Positions 34,842-43,447 of a DNA stretch of 44,151 nt are shown piece by piece. The stretch's first letter is position 1; the number at the start of each line of letters is the position of its first letter. The translations under genes were made by a program, and so were the position numbers. The notes beneath the pieces were generated by a model. The model was not told the origin of the DNA. It did not search any database and worked only from the letters and a program-made list of their open reading frames with translations. The stretch is from Gammaproteobacteria bacterium (lineage in GTDB: Bacteria > Pseudomonadota > Gammaproteobacteria > Pseudomonadales > Azotimanducaceae). The DNA lies in the NCBI GenBank assembly GCA_005799745.1, contig SYFY01000171.1:1-44151 (forward strand), written 5' to 3'.

Positions 34842-36077
34842 GCTCGTTACCAACGTGCCCTCAATGGCGCGCGCATGGCTTGGCATGGTCGTAGCATCAA
34901 GGTAGAAGGTTTCGCCAGCGATACCGGCGAAACCCACGTTCAGGATGTTCTGCGCGGTGATGGCACCTCCGGGCTTTATCGGCTCAAACGTGCTCCCATG
35001 ATCGGCGGAATTGAAGTGATTACTCTGGTGACGCGAGATCGACTACATACCGAGCGTGTGTTGCAACGCCTGACGCTCATGCGCTTTCTCGATTACAGCA
35101 TCGATTACGACCGCGGTACGTTGTTGTTCAAACAACCGGTGTTGTCTTCCGACAATCAATTCAATCCGGTGTTCATCGAAGTCACCTACGATGTTGAAGG
35201 CGCCTCTGGTGGCAAAGACCTGGTGACTGGTATGCGCACCAGTGTGCATTCACCGGATCAAACCAGTGAGGCGGGTGTGACCGTGCTCCGTGACAACGCG
35301 GCGGGAGAGAACCTCTCCCTCAATGCGGTGGACCTGCACTGGCGCTTGGGTACGTCGACGACTGTGACCGTGGAGGTTGCACAGAGTCGAAGTGATTCAG
35401 TCAAACCTGCAGAAGCCTATATCGCCAGCGTCGATCACCGTGGCGAGAAACTCGGCGGGCAAATCTACTTCAGGCAACAGGATGCAGAGTTTGGTGTTGG
35501 CCTGTCCGGAGCGACCGAAGTCGACACACTCAAATATGGCGTCGAAAGTGAGTACCGCTTCAACGATGCGTTGATGGTTCGGGCGCAGGCCTTTCGGCAG
35601 GAGACCATGGAACAAGGTGACCAACGAGATGCCGTCGGCGTCGAGGGGCGATACGCGCAGGGTGCGACGGTCTACTGCACTGCCTTGCAATCGGTTCGGG
35701 AAACCGCGGTTTCAGGTGAGGACCTGTCGTCTGATCTGCTCGGGCTTGGGGTTGCTCGAAGTTTCTTCGATGGTCGGCTCGGCATGCGGGTCGATTCCGA
35801 TGTGAATCTGCGCGGTGGTGCGGGTAGTGCCTCGTATCCTGATCGCACCGTGGTTGGCGCGGAGTACACGCTGGACGACGCGATCACGCTTTTGCTCGAG
35901 CAGGAGCTGTCGAGTGGTGGATATGGCGATGCTCGGCAAACGCGTGTCGGCGTTCGCACACGTCCATGGACAGGACATCATATGGAGTCGTGGGTGGGAC
36001 AGGAGATGACTGAGAACGGCCCACGCCTCTTTGCCAATACCGGCCTCGTGCAACAATGGCAGGTCTCACCCCACTAG
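34842..36077 (+). CDS. Giant surface protein, segment 4 (beta-barrel, first part)
   Basis: Starts in a new frame with LARYQRALNGARMAWHGRS after the deletion near 34841; the first ATG is 34875. A sandwich (KVEGFASDTGETHVQDVL, GTSGLYRLKRAPMIGGIEV, YSIDYDRGTLLFKQPVL, FIEVTYDVEG) precedes a long series of alternating strands. Examples are DLHWRLGTSTTVTVEVAQS, LGGQIYFRQQDAEFGVGLS, VGVEGRYAQGATVYCTAL and GVGVRTRPW-like turns. These are typical of outer-membrane barrels with short turns and long loops. It is cut by TAG 36075-36077 (SPH, stop, LVDAGMDQ), where the protein pattern continues in the same frame. Confidence 0.65.
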   Translation, partial: ARYQRALNGARMAWHGRSIKVEGFASDTGETHVQDVLRGDGTSGLYRLKRAPMIGGIEVITLVTRDRLHTERVLQRLTLMRFLDYSIDYDRGTLLFKQPVLSSDNQFNPVFIEVTYDVEGASGGKDLVTGMRTSVHSPDQTSEAGVTVLRDNAAGENLSLNAVDLHWRLGTSTTVTVEVAQSRSDSVKPAEAYIASVDHRGEKLGGQIYFRQQDAEFGVGLSGATEVDTLKYGVESEYRFNDALMVRAQAFRQETMEQGDQRDAVGVEGRYAQGATVYCTALQSVRETAVSGEDLSSDLLGLGVARSFFDGRLGMRVDSDVNLRGGAGSASYPDRTVVGAEYTLDDAITLLLEQELSSGGYGDARQTRVGVRTRPWTGHHMESWVGQEMTENGPRLFANTGLVQQWQVSPH

Positions 36078-36971
36078 CTTGTCGATGCGGGCATGGACCA
36101 GGTGAAAACACTCAAAGGGAGTGCATCGGCGCAACCAAATACGGGTGCGCTCGGTTATCCGACGTTTAATCCCTCCGAACCTGCGGTCGCTGGCACCGAT
36201 GGCACGGACTTCACCTCGTGGTTCCTTGGCGCAACGATGCGTAAAGACTTGTGGCACATCAGCAGTCGTATCGAGCGGCACGCGGGTGATACGCAAAACA
36301 AGTGGAATGCACTGTTCGGTGCTGCCCGCGAATTTGATAACGGCAAGGCGTTGTCTGCAAGTGCGGGCATTCTGCGTGAAGCCGGTGATGCGGGTATGTA
36401 TCGGCGCAGCGCTCAGCTACGCCTGGGCCTCGCCGTTCGTCCAGAGCAGAGCCCCTGGTCGGTGTTCAATCGTCTCGATCTCAATCTTGAATCTACATGG
36501 TCTAACGGCTTTATTACGCGGCAAGATTCTCTGGTTGAGAATGTGTATGTCAACTTCCGCAAGAATCGCCATGAAATTGGTGTACAAGGTGGTCTGCGTT
36601 ATGCGCACAGTGAGTTTGACAGCGGCGTCTGGGACGGATTCTCCGGACTCGTTGGCGCGCAGTACCGCTTCGATTTGAATTCTCGCTGGGACGCGGGTGC
36701 CCATGTACGTGTACTGAAGAGTTTTGATACGGGCATAACGCGCTGGGATACGAGTGTTGAAGTCGGTCGAGGTTTTGGTCGCCAGGTTTGGGTGACTGTC
36801 GGCTGGAATTTCACCGGCTTTGAAGATGAGCAGTTCGCTGCAGCGGATTACACCAGCGCTGGACCGTATCTGAAGTTCCGCATGCGCTTCGATCAACACA
36901 ACGTGCGCCGTTACCTCGGCTTTGTCACTGCGGATCGAAAAAGCTCGTCCGGCTTGGTCGCCTCCCGGTGA
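36078..36971 (+). CDS. Giant surface protein, segment 5 (beta-barrel, last part)
   Basis: Same frame as segment 4, with first ATG at 36093. It supplies the last barrel strands: DLWHISSRIERHAGDTQNKW, SAQLRLGLAVRPEQSPWSV, EIGVQGGLRYAHSEFDS, VWVTVGWNFTGFEDEQFAAAD and GPYLKFRMRFDQ. Barrels of this family usually end at the FDQ strand. Here about 20 further residues (HNVRRYLGFVTADRKSSSG) follow, so the classic terminal aromatic residue is absent from the very end. Confidence 0.65.
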   Translation, partial: LVDAGMDQVKTLKGSASAQPNTGALGYPTFNPSEPAVAGTDGTDFTSWFLGATMRKDLWHISSRIERHAGDTQNKWNALFGAAREFDNGKALSASAGILREAGDAGMYRRSAQLRLGLAVRPEQSPWSVFNRLDLNLESTWSNGFITRQDSLVENVYVNFRKNRHEIGVQGGLRYAHSEFDSGVWDGFSGLVGAQYRFDLNSRWDAGAHVRVLKSFDTGITRWDTSVEVGRGFGRQVWVTVGWNFTGFEDEQFAAADYTSAGPYLKFRMRFDQHNVRRYLGFVTADRKSSSGLVASR

Positions 36972-37059
36972 GACGAAGCGGCGGGTTGCGTCTCAACTTG
37001 GTTGCCTTACCTACCGGTGCTTCAGTAAGGTGCTGGCCTGCTTACGTTCTGGCGATGCC

Positions 37060-39108
37060 ATGACCACTTCGCTCCGACTCTGCGTAAAGGCCTTGGCCAT
37101 TTCCATATCCATTTGTTGGGCTGCCTCATCGATGAGCGCCGAACCTGCGAATACGATCGCCGAAGAAATTATCGTCAGTGCCCGCTCATTGACAGGTCTT
37201 GCCGGCCGCGGTGCGTCGGTCGATACCGTGGACTCAGAAGAACTCTTGCGCATTCGGCCTACGCATGCCGCGGAGGCGTTGTCTCGTTTACCGGGGGTGT
37301 GGATTACGCGAGGATCGGGTCACGAACATCTCACCGCGATTCGTTCTGCAACCTTGTCCGGCGCGGGATCATGTGGCTCGTTCCTGTTGCTTGAAGATGG
37401 CATTCCCATCCGACCCACGGGTTTTTGCAACGTTAACAATCTCTTTGAGATGAACATCGAACAAGCCGGTGCCGTGGAGGTTTGGCGCGGCCCAGGCAGT
37501 GCGGTGCTGGGTGGTAATGCGCTCAAAGGCGCAGTCAATGTCATCACGCGTGTTCCCGAGTCCTCACGGGTTGGATTGGAAGGGGGTTCCTACGGTTATA
37601 GCCAGGTCCGCGCAGAAACCCGCATCGAAGCCGGAGAGTGGGTCGGTGGTCTGACGGCCAATGCTTCACGCAGCGATGGTTATCAGGATGAAACCGGTTT
37701 TGAACAATACAAGTTGAACGGCGTGATCGAGGGGAGCCTTGCGGCATGGGATGTGCGCGCGACCTTCTCCGGCACCCAGCTGCATCAGGAAACCGCCGGT
37801 TTTGTCATCGGTACCGATGCCTACAAAGACAAGAACCTGCGCAAATCGAATCCGAATCCGGAAGCCTATCGGGATGCCTGGTCGGGACGGGCAAGTGTGG
37901 CGTTCAGCCACGGCAACTGGACGATCACTCCTTATGCGCGGCGCAGCCAGATGAATTTCATCCAGCACTTTCTGGTGGGTAAGCCTCTGGAAGACAACGA
38001 TCAGTCGAGTTATGGCGTCATGGTGGCGCATCAGTTTGATACCGATGCATTTGACCTTCGTACCGGGGTTTCCGTGGAAGCTTTTAGTGGTGGTCTGAAG
38101 GAATTCCAGCCTGGCCCTGCGACGGGCACGCCGTTTATCGTCGCCACGCGGCCCCGAGGCGTTCACTATGATTACGACGTCGACGGCGCGAGTGCAGCCG
38201 CATTTTTCGATATCGATTACAGCCTGGGTGAACGCTGGCACTTACTGGGCAGTGGTCGTGTAGAGCGACTGGAGTTTGACTACGACAACAAGTCGCTCAA
38301 CGGCAACACCAGGGACAATGGTGTTCCATGTGGATTTGGTGGCTGTCTTTACACCCGACCTGGTGATCGCAAAGACGATTTCACCGATGTCGCGGGGCGC
38401 CTTGGTGTTGGTTTTGACGTCGACAGTGGCTCATCGCTCTACGCCGTCATCGCCACAGGATTCAGGCCACCCCAAGCGGTGGAACTGTATCGACTGCAAT
38501 CCGGCCAGACCATCGCCGACCTCGACAGCGAACGCACCGTTTCCGGCGAAGTCGGATACAAGTCGTCGTGGCTCGATGTCGTCGCCTTTGTAGAACGGAC
38601 GCGCAACGTCGTCCTGCGTGATTCAAGTGGCTTCAACCTGAGCAACGGCCGAACGAAATCGCACGGCATTGAAGCGGCCATTCGGTTCGTGACCGGTGGC
38701 CATGAGCTCGATGCTTCTCTCACCTGGGCGCGCCATCGTTATGACTTTGATCGCACGCTGGGTGGTGGCGAGATCATTACGCAAGGGGATGATGTCGATA
38801 CCGCGCCACACTTCTTGGGCTATCTGCGGTGGGGCTATCGTCTCTCGGAAAGCCTCTACCAGGAGTTCGATCTCAACTGGATCGATGAGTACTACACCAA
38901 TGCCAACAACACACGCGACTATGAAGGCCATGTGGTCTTCAATTGGCGCGGTGATTGGCAAGCCACGCCATCACTGCGTGTCTTTGTTCGCGTGGTGAAT
39001 CTGCTCAACGATGAATACGCGGATCGGGGTGATTTCGCCTTCGGTAATGACCGCTACTTCATCGCCATGCCGCGCCAGGTTTATGCCGGTGTGGACTACA
39101 CTTTTTGA
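37060..39108 (+). CDS. TonB-dependent outer-membrane receptor
   Basis: A 682-residue receptor. The signal peptide starts at ATG 37060 (VKALAISISICWAASSMSA). A TonB-box-like EEIIVSA follows, then the plug domain (about 45-160, with AEALSRLPGVWITRGSGHE, SCGSFLLLEDGIPIR and VEVWRGPGSAVLGGNALKGAVNV) and a 22-stranded-type barrel ending YAGVDYTF with the terminal Phe. Two cysteines in the plug (SCGSF and GFCNVNN) may form a disulfide. The ligand is not readable. An earlier in-frame ATG at 36922 lies inside the giant gene and would hide the signal peptide. It begins 88 bases after the giant surface-protein gene, on the same strand. Confidence 0.92.
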   Translation: MTTSLRLCVKALAISISICWAASSMSAEPANTIAEEIIVSARSLTGLAGRGASVDTVDSEELLRIRPTHAAEALSRLPGVWITRGSGHEHLTAIRSATLSGAGSCGSFLLLEDGIPIRPTGFCNVNNLFEMNIEQAGAVEVWRGPGSAVLGGNALKGAVNVITRVPESSRVGLEGGSYGYSQVRAETRIEAGEWVGGLTANASRSDGYQDETGFEQYKLNGVIEGSLAAWDVRATFSGTQLHQETAGFVIGTDAYKDKNLRKSNPNPEAYRDAWSGRASVAFSHGNWTITPYARRSQMNFIQHFLVGKPLEDNDQSSYGVMVAHQFDTDAFDLRTGVSVEAFSGGLKEFQPGPATGTPFIVATRPRGVHYDYDVDGASAAAFFDIDYSLGERWHLLGSGRVERLEFDYDNKSLNGNTRDNGVPCGFGGCLYTRPGDRKDDFTDVAGRLGVGFDVDSGSSLYAVIATGFRPPQAVELYRLQSGQTIADLDSERTVSGEVGYKSSWLDVVAFVERTRNVVLRDSSGFNLSNGRTKSHGIEAAIRFVTGGHELDASLTWARHRYDFDRTLGGGEIITQGDDVDTAPHFLGYLRWGYRLSESLYQEFDLNWIDEYYTNANNTRDYEGHVVFNWRGDWQATPSLRVFVRVVNLLNDEYADRGDFAFGNDRYFIAMPRQVYAGVDYTF

Positions 39109-39130
39109 TCGATCCACTTAACCAAGCCAA

Positions 39131-40537
39131 ATGAATCAGGCCGCCGAAGATCCTCGTACTCAATCCGCGCGTACGAAGGTTAACGCCCAGATCGCGCCAC
39201 GGGGCACGCTCGAAGTGTTGTCGCAGATGGATGTGTCGTCACTGACGGATACGGCGCGCCGCATCGACCTGATGGATGTGTTCCGGCGTTGTGCGCTCGC
39301 GGTGCTCAATACGGGCAATGAGACCGACGATGCCAAGGCGCTGTTTGATGCCTACTCGGATTTCTCCATCGATGTCGTGCGGCGCATGCATGGATTGAAA
39401 CTCGTCATTCGCAACGTACCCGCATCGGCCTTTGTCGGGAGTCGAATGGTGGAGGGCATTCGTGAACACCTTTTTTCACTGCTGCGCGATATCGTCTTTA
39501 TTGGTACGGAATACTCTGAGCGCCTGAGTGATCAGAACATTGCGCCTGAAGTGATTACGGACGCGGTGTTTCAGATCCTCAAACACGCACGGGTACTGGA
39601 ACCCAACCAATCACCCAACCTGGTGGTGTGCTGGGGTGGCCACTCCATTAGTCGTGAGGAGTACGAATACATCAAGGAAGTGGGTTATCACCTGGGTCTT
39701 CGTGGCCTCGACATCTGCACAGGTTGTGGACCCGGAGCGATGAAGGGGCCTATGAAAGGTGCTGCGGTCGGGCATGCCAAACAGCGGAACAACACCGGTC
39801 GTTACATCGGTTTGTCAGAGCCTGGAATCATCGCCGCCGAACCGCCCAATCCCATGGTCAATCACCTCGTGGTTCTGCCGGATATCGAGAAACGGCTGGA
39901 AGCGTTTGTGCGGCTAGGTCATACGGTATTGGTCTTTCCCGGTGGGGTAGGCACTGCTGAAGAAATCTTCTATCTGCTGGGTACCGTGACCGATCCCAGA
40001 AACGTGGATCGTCAGTTGCCACTCGTGTTCACCGGGCCAGCGAGTAGCGCCGCCTACTTTGCGGAGCTCGATCGCTTCTTGCGGACAGTGCTCGGCGATG
40101 ACATTGCCCAGTATTACCGTGTCATCGTCGGAGATGCGGAAGCGGTGGGTGAACATGTGGAAGCCTGCATGCGGCGCATTCGCGCGCAACGTCGACGCGA
40201 TGGGGACGCGTATTACTTCAATTGGCTGCTGGCGATTCCGGCAGAACATCAACGACCGTTTCAGGTCACCCATGAGACGGTCGCGGCACTGCGACTCTCG
40301 CGGGAATTGACAAGGCATCTGCTTATCGCAGAACTCAGGCGAGCGTTCTCGGCCATCGTCACGGGTAACGTCAAGGAGCACGGCATCCTGATGATTGAAA
40401 AACATGGACCTTTTACCCTGGCCAGTGATGGTGAGCTCGTCATCGCCCTGGAAAGTCTGCTCACCCAGTTCGTAAGGCAAGGCCGGATGCGGCTGATTGG
40501 AGAATACAAACCCTGTTATCGGGTCGTGCCGGCCTGA
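39131..40537 (+). CDS. ppnN: Pyrimidine/purine nucleotide 5'-monophosphate nucleosidase PpnN
   Basis: A 468-residue LOG-family enzyme that splits nucleoside monophosphates into base and ribose 5-phosphate and, in E. coli, is tuned by (p)ppGpp. The LOG core has [29 protein letters not shown] and the signature [10 protein letters not shown] (from residue 270). The long N-terminal (about 1-150) and C-terminal domains (about 360-468) separate PpnN from the short LOG proteins. It is near the length of E. coli PpnN (454). The ATG at 39131 is the only good start. It lies 22 bases after the receptor gene, which suggests possible read-through but no functional link. Confidence 0.95.
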   Translation: MNQAAEDPRTQSARTKVNAQIAPRGTLEVLSQMDVSSLTDTARRIDLMDVFRRCALAVLNTGNETDDAKALFDAYSDFSIDVVRRMHGLKLVIRNVPASAFVGSRMVEGIREHLFSLLRDIVFIGTEYSERLSDQNIAPEVITDAVFQILKHARVLEPNQSPNLVVCWGGHSISREEYEYIKEVGYHLGLRGLDICTGCGPGAMKGPMKGAAVGHAKQRNNTGRYIGLSEPGIIAAEPPNPMVNHLVVLPDIEKRLEAFVRLGHTVLVFPGGVGTAEEIFYLLGTVTDPRNVDRQLPLVFTGPASSAAYFAELDRFLRTVLGDDIAQYYRVIVGDAEAVGEHVEACMRRIRAQRRRDGDAYYFNWLLAIPAEHQRPFQVTHETVAALRLSRELTRHLLIAELRRAFSAIVTGNVKEHGILMIEKHGPFTLASDGELVIALESLLTQFVRQGRMRLIGEYKPCYRVVPA

Positions 40538-40656
40538 GATCGCCAACCTTCGTCTCCGTTTCGATATCCATTTCGTCATCCACGGGGCTTGATTTCCGCA
40601 TGCCTTGAATCGCTTGGGTCCGCTACAATCGCGGCCCCGGAGTGAAGTCCTGATCT

Positions 40657-41280
40657 GTGTCCTTCAAATCCATCCCCGCTGGTCTGTTGCTGCGCGCAGC
40701 GCCCATCACGTGTGTGCGTGAACGTCGCACGATTGTGGCGCTGGATGAGCTCGCGCTGGCTGCAGGCGATCTGGTGGAACTGCGGGGTGCCAACGGCAGC
40801 GGCAAGACCACGCTGCTGCGCGCCTTAGCGGGTCTCTTTCCTTGTGAAGGCGCAGTCGATCGAAGTGCCAAGCTCGCGTTTGTGGGGCACCGCAATGGCA
40901 ACTCGGGACTGCTCACGGCACTGGAAAACCTCCGCTGGCATCAATCGTTATCCGGTGAACCCGAGGACACAGGGCAGGCCTTGGATGCGCTGGATCGGGT
41001 GGGGTTGTTACGCAGCGCGAACAAGCCTGTTCATCACCTCTCTCAAGGCCAACAACGTCGCCTTGCGCTGGCTCGTTTGGTCCTTTGCGACGCCCGTGTA
41101 TGGTTACTGGATGAACCGCACGCGGCGCTGGACGCTGCCGGGCAAATGCTTATGGATGAATTGTTGGTCGCCCACGCCGGGGAAGGTGGAGCGGCATTGG
41201 TTTCGAGCCATGCGCCTCTCGGAATCGCGACCCGGGTGATCGACTTGTCCACCGCCGCAGTCAGCGGAGTCGCGGCATGA
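40657..41280 (+). CDS. ccmA: Cytochrome c maturation ABC ATPase CcmA
   Basis: The 207-residue ATPase of the CcmABCD complex, which releases haem-loaded CcmE for cytochrome c assembly. Walker A is GANGSGKTT, the signature is LSQGQQRRLALARL, and Walker B is VWLLDEPHAALD; the small size is typical of CcmA. GTG 40657 is taken as the start. A TTG ten codons in is possible, since conservation starts at ITCVRERRTI. A TACAAT hexamer at 40624-40629 could be the -10 element of the operon, with a poor -35. The stop overlaps the ccmB start (ATGA, 41277-41280). Confidence 0.94.
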   Translation: MSFKSIPAGLLLRAAPITCVRERRTIVALDELALAAGDLVELRGANGSGKTTLLRALAGLFPCEGAVDRSAKLAFVGHRNGNSGLLTALENLRWHQSLSGEPEDTGQALDALDRVGLLRSANKPVHHLSQGQQRRLALARLVLCDARVWLLDEPHAALDAAGQMLMDELLVAHAGEGGAALVSSHAPLGIATRVIDLSTAAVSGVAA

Positions 41281-41945
41281 GCGTGTTCACGGGTCAGTTA
41301 GGCCGGGAGCTGCGATTGGCAGCGCGATCTCGATCCGATGTGCTCAATCCCTTGGTTTTCCTCCTGCTTGCGATAACCCTTTTTGCACTGGCGCTCGATG
41401 GCAAACCGGAAGTATTACGTGAACACGCGGCGGGCATTCTCTGGGTGCTGGTGCTGCTCACCAACATGCTGGCACTCGATGGCATGTTCCGGCGGGACTT
41501 TGATGACGGCAGCCTTGAACAACTGTTGCTGGCGGTTGATGCCGTGCCGTTTGCGATGCTCGCCAAACTGCTCGTGCAGTGGCTTGTTACCGGGTTGATC
41601 ATCGTCCTGCTATCGCCGCTACTCGGAATGGTCTTGAACCTTCCGGCCGCAGTGCTCGGCACACTGGCGCTGGTTCTGTTGGCGGGAACTCCTGCCGTAA
41701 GTTTTATCGGTGCGATTGGAGCAGCACTCACCACCGGTGCGCGACGCGGTGGGGCATTGCTCGCGCTCCTGGTCTTGCCACTGTTGATCCCGGTATTGAT
41801 CTTCGGTGTCAGCGCCATCAATCGGGCACTGGCGGATGAACCACCTCGCGCGGAGCTGTATTGGCTCGGCGCCTTGAGCGTGACTTCGCTGATGTTGTCG
41901 CCCTTTGCGACACAAGCGGGCCTCAAGATCGCGTTGGAGCAGTAG
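41277..41945 (+). CDS. ccmB: Haem exporter subunit CcmB
   Basis: 222 residues with six predicted membrane helices; the N-terminus RELRLAARSRSDVLNPLVFLL and the segment FRRDFDDGSLEQLLL are characteristic. It is the membrane partner of CcmA in the ATP-driven release step. It overlaps ccmA by four bases and lies 3 bases before ccmC, so is translated in a tight operon. Confidence 0.95.
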   Translation: MSVFTGQLGRELRLAARSRSDVLNPLVFLLLAITLFALALDGKPEVLREHAAGILWVLVLLTNMLALDGMFRRDFDDGSLEQLLLAVDAVPFAMLAKLLVQWLVTGLIIVLLSPLLGMVLNLPAAVLGTLALVLLAGTPAVSFIGAIGAALTTGARRGGALLALLVLPLLIPVLIFGVSAINRALADEPPRAELYWLGALSVTSLMLSPFATQAGLKIALEQ

Positions 41946-41948
41946 GCG

Positions 41949-42728
41949 ATGGGCATCCTTAAGACTCTGTGGCATCGGCTCGGCTCACCGCGCTGGTTCT
42001 TCCACATGATGGCACCGTGGCAAACATGGCTGGGTGGGCTGGCGCTGCTCCTCCTGCTGACGGGTTCTTTCTGGGGCCTGGTTTACGCGCCACAGGACTA
42101 CCAACAGAGCCACAGCTTTCGCATCATCTATGTGCACGTGCCGACCGTGATCGTCGCGCAGAGTGTCTATATGGCCCTGGGTGTCTCGGGATTTGTGCTC
42201 TTGGTGTGGCGCATGAAACTCGCCGATGTAGCGCTCAAGGCGATGGTGCCCTTTGGTATGGCGATGACGGCTCTTGGGCTCTTTACGGGCGCAGTGTGGG
42301 GGCGACCGACCTGGGGCACGTGGTGGGAGTGGACGGACGCGCGTCTCATCTCTACGTTAATCCTGCTGTTTCTGTATTTCGGGCTTTATGCGCTGCGTGA
42401 GTCCATTGCTTCGGCAGAAGCTGCTGGTCGAGCATGTGCGGTGCTCGCTATTGTCGGCCTCGTGAATATCCCCATCATCAAGTATTCGGTGGAATGGTGG
42501 ACCACGTTGCATCAGGGCGAGACCCTCTCCATGACCGGGATCAAGATGCCAGCGGAGATGTACATCCCCCTGCTCATCAACATCCTGGGTATGTACTGCC
42601 TCTTTGGGTATGTCGTCATCGCCCGAATGCGTAACGAAATTCTGCGGCGCGAGCGCGAAACCAACTGGGTGGCGGCATGGTTGCGTGGCGATGGCCGTAC
42701 CGGAATGGAGTCTATGAGTGAGCACTGA
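41949..42728 (+). CDS. ccmC: Haem lyase subunit CcmC
   Basis: 259 residues, six membrane helices. The tryptophan-rich haem-handling motif is [12 protein letters not shown], flanked by periplasmic His residues (YVHVPT and [11 protein letters not shown]) that ligate haem. CcmC loads haem onto the CcmE His. The 3' end overlaps ccmD by 11 bases. Confidence 0.95.
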   Translation: MGILKTLWHRLGSPRWFFHMMAPWQTWLGGLALLLLLTGSFWGLVYAPQDYQQSHSFRIIYVHVPTVIVAQSVYMALGVSGFVLLVWRMKLADVALKAMVPFGMAMTALGLFTGAVWGRPTWGTWWEWTDARLISTLILLFLYFGLYALRESIASAEAAGRACAVLAIVGLVNIPIIKYSVEWWTTLHQGETLSMTGIKMPAEMYIPLLINILGMYCLFGYVVIARMRNEILRRERETNWVAAWLRGDGRTGMESMSEH

Positions 42729-42960
42729 AGCGCTGATGCAGTGGGCGGCCATGGGTGAACATGGGCTGTATGTCTGGCCGGCTTATGGCGCAACGGTTCT
42801 GGTGCTGGGCGCGGTGGTATTGAGTGTGGTGATGGATGCTCGCGGGCTTAGAGAAGCGTTGCGGATGGAAGTTGAGTTGAAGGCTCGGGAGGGGCGACGC
42901 GGCTTGGAGGCCGCTCCCGGAAGTGGTGAGCTCACAGATGTTAGATCGGGGCCGCGATGA
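42718..42960 (+). CDS. ccmD: Cytochrome c maturation protein CcmD
   Basis: 80 residues with a single membrane helix (about 19-40, [22 protein letters not shown]), preceded by [12 protein letters not shown], the conserved feature of CcmD. A basic cytoplasmic tail follows. It helps release CcmE from CcmABC. The start is GTG 42718 within the end of ccmC, and the stop overlaps ccmE by four bases. The tail is somewhat longer than in short family members. Confidence 0.9.
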   Translation: MSTEALMQWAAMGEHGLYVWPAYGATVLVLGAVVLSVVMDARGLREALRMEVELKAREGRRGLEAAPGSGELTDVRSGPR

Positions 42961-43382
42961 ACCCAGTACGCAAACGACGATTCATTCTGGTTTCAGCGTT
43001 GGTAGTGGGTGCTGCCACGGTGATTGGGCTCGTGCTGCTCGGTTTGCGCGAGAACATCAACATGTTCTATCTGCCGTCGCAGGTGAACTCGGGCGAAGCG
43101 CCCCGTGATCGCAGCATTCGAGCGGGTGGCATGGTGCTCGAAAAGAGCTGGCAACGGGATGAGTTGGTCTCCACCTTCGTCCTCACGGATCGCCAAGGCT
43201 CTGAGTTCACAGTGCGTTATGAAGGCATACTACCGGACCTGTTTCGCGAGGGCCAGGGAGTGATCGTTGAAGGCGCCATCGGCGCAGACGGCGTGCTCGC
43301 TGCACGTGAAGTGCTCGCCAAACATGATGAAAACTATATGCCACCGGAGCTTGCCGACATGCATCTCGAGCGACCCAAGTGA
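42957..43382 (+). CDS. ccmE: Periplasmic haem chaperone CcmE
   Basis: 141 residues: a basic N-terminus (RKRR), one membrane anchor (about 8-29) and an OB-fold periplasmic domain ending in VLAKHDENYMPPE. His123 is the covalent haem-binding residue and Tyr127 its HxxxY partner. It hands haem to CcmF. The length fits the family. The start overlaps the ccmD stop. Confidence 0.95.
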   Translation: MNPVRKRRFILVSALVVGAATVIGLVLLGLRENINMFYLPSQVNSGEAPRDRSIRAGGMVLEKSWQRDELVSTFVLTDRQGSEFTVRYEGILPDLFREGQGVIVEGAIGADGVLAAREVLAKHDENYMPPELADMHLERPK

Positions 43383-43421
43383 CGAAAAAGTGATGAACAA
43401 GTGACGAGAAAAGTGATGAGG
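43377..43421 (+). repeat. Four imperfect 11-12 bp tandem repeats between ccmE and ccmF
   Basis: AAGTGACGAAA, AAGTGATGAAC, AAGTGACGAGAA and AAGTGATGAGG follow one another, the first including the ccmE stop codon. Units carry GTGA or ATGA start/stop-like combinations. Their spacing before ccmF may affect translational coupling. Confidence 0.6.
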
Positions 43422-43447
43422 AAGCCGGCTCATCGGAGCGTGCCCCA

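Larger units (their letters stand above)
30872..36971 (+). pseudogene. Giant surface protein: cadherin-like, DUF11, SdrD-B-like and outer-membrane beta-barrel regions (six lesions)
   Basis: About 2,030 codons that read as one protein once six lesions are repaired: TGA 32699, TAA 33857, a one-base deletion near 34106, TAG 34828, a one-base deletion near 34841 (GACTTGCTCG where a second G gives DLARYQRA), and TAG 36075. Protein similarity continues straight across each break. From N to C it has a signal peptide, two cadherin-like repeats, a regulatory beta-sandwich, a DUF11 unit, an SdrD-B-like unit, more sandwiches, then a C-terminal region of alternating strands with aromatic girdles typical of an outer-membrane beta-barrel. 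GTG 30872 is preferred (GGAAAGG 9 bases upstream); TTG 30842 and GTG 30854 are possible. Probable large adhesin or anchor; function unproven. Confidence 0.75.

Noticed and set aside
4376-36077. Stop-codon recoding, programmed frameshifting or cytosine-deaminase hypermutation as the reason for the many interruptions
   Set aside because: All three stop codons occur at the breaks, so no single reassignment fits; no slippery-site plus pseudoknot pattern recurs. Any stop can be derived from CAA, CAG, CGA or TGG by a transition, so that pattern proves nothing. Homopolymer indels favour sequence error or decay.
40560-40656. A full sigma-70 promoter for the ccm operon
   Set aside because: TACAAT at 40624-40629 is a good -10 element, but no convincing -35 lies at 16-18 bases, so it is mentioned only in the ccmA entry.
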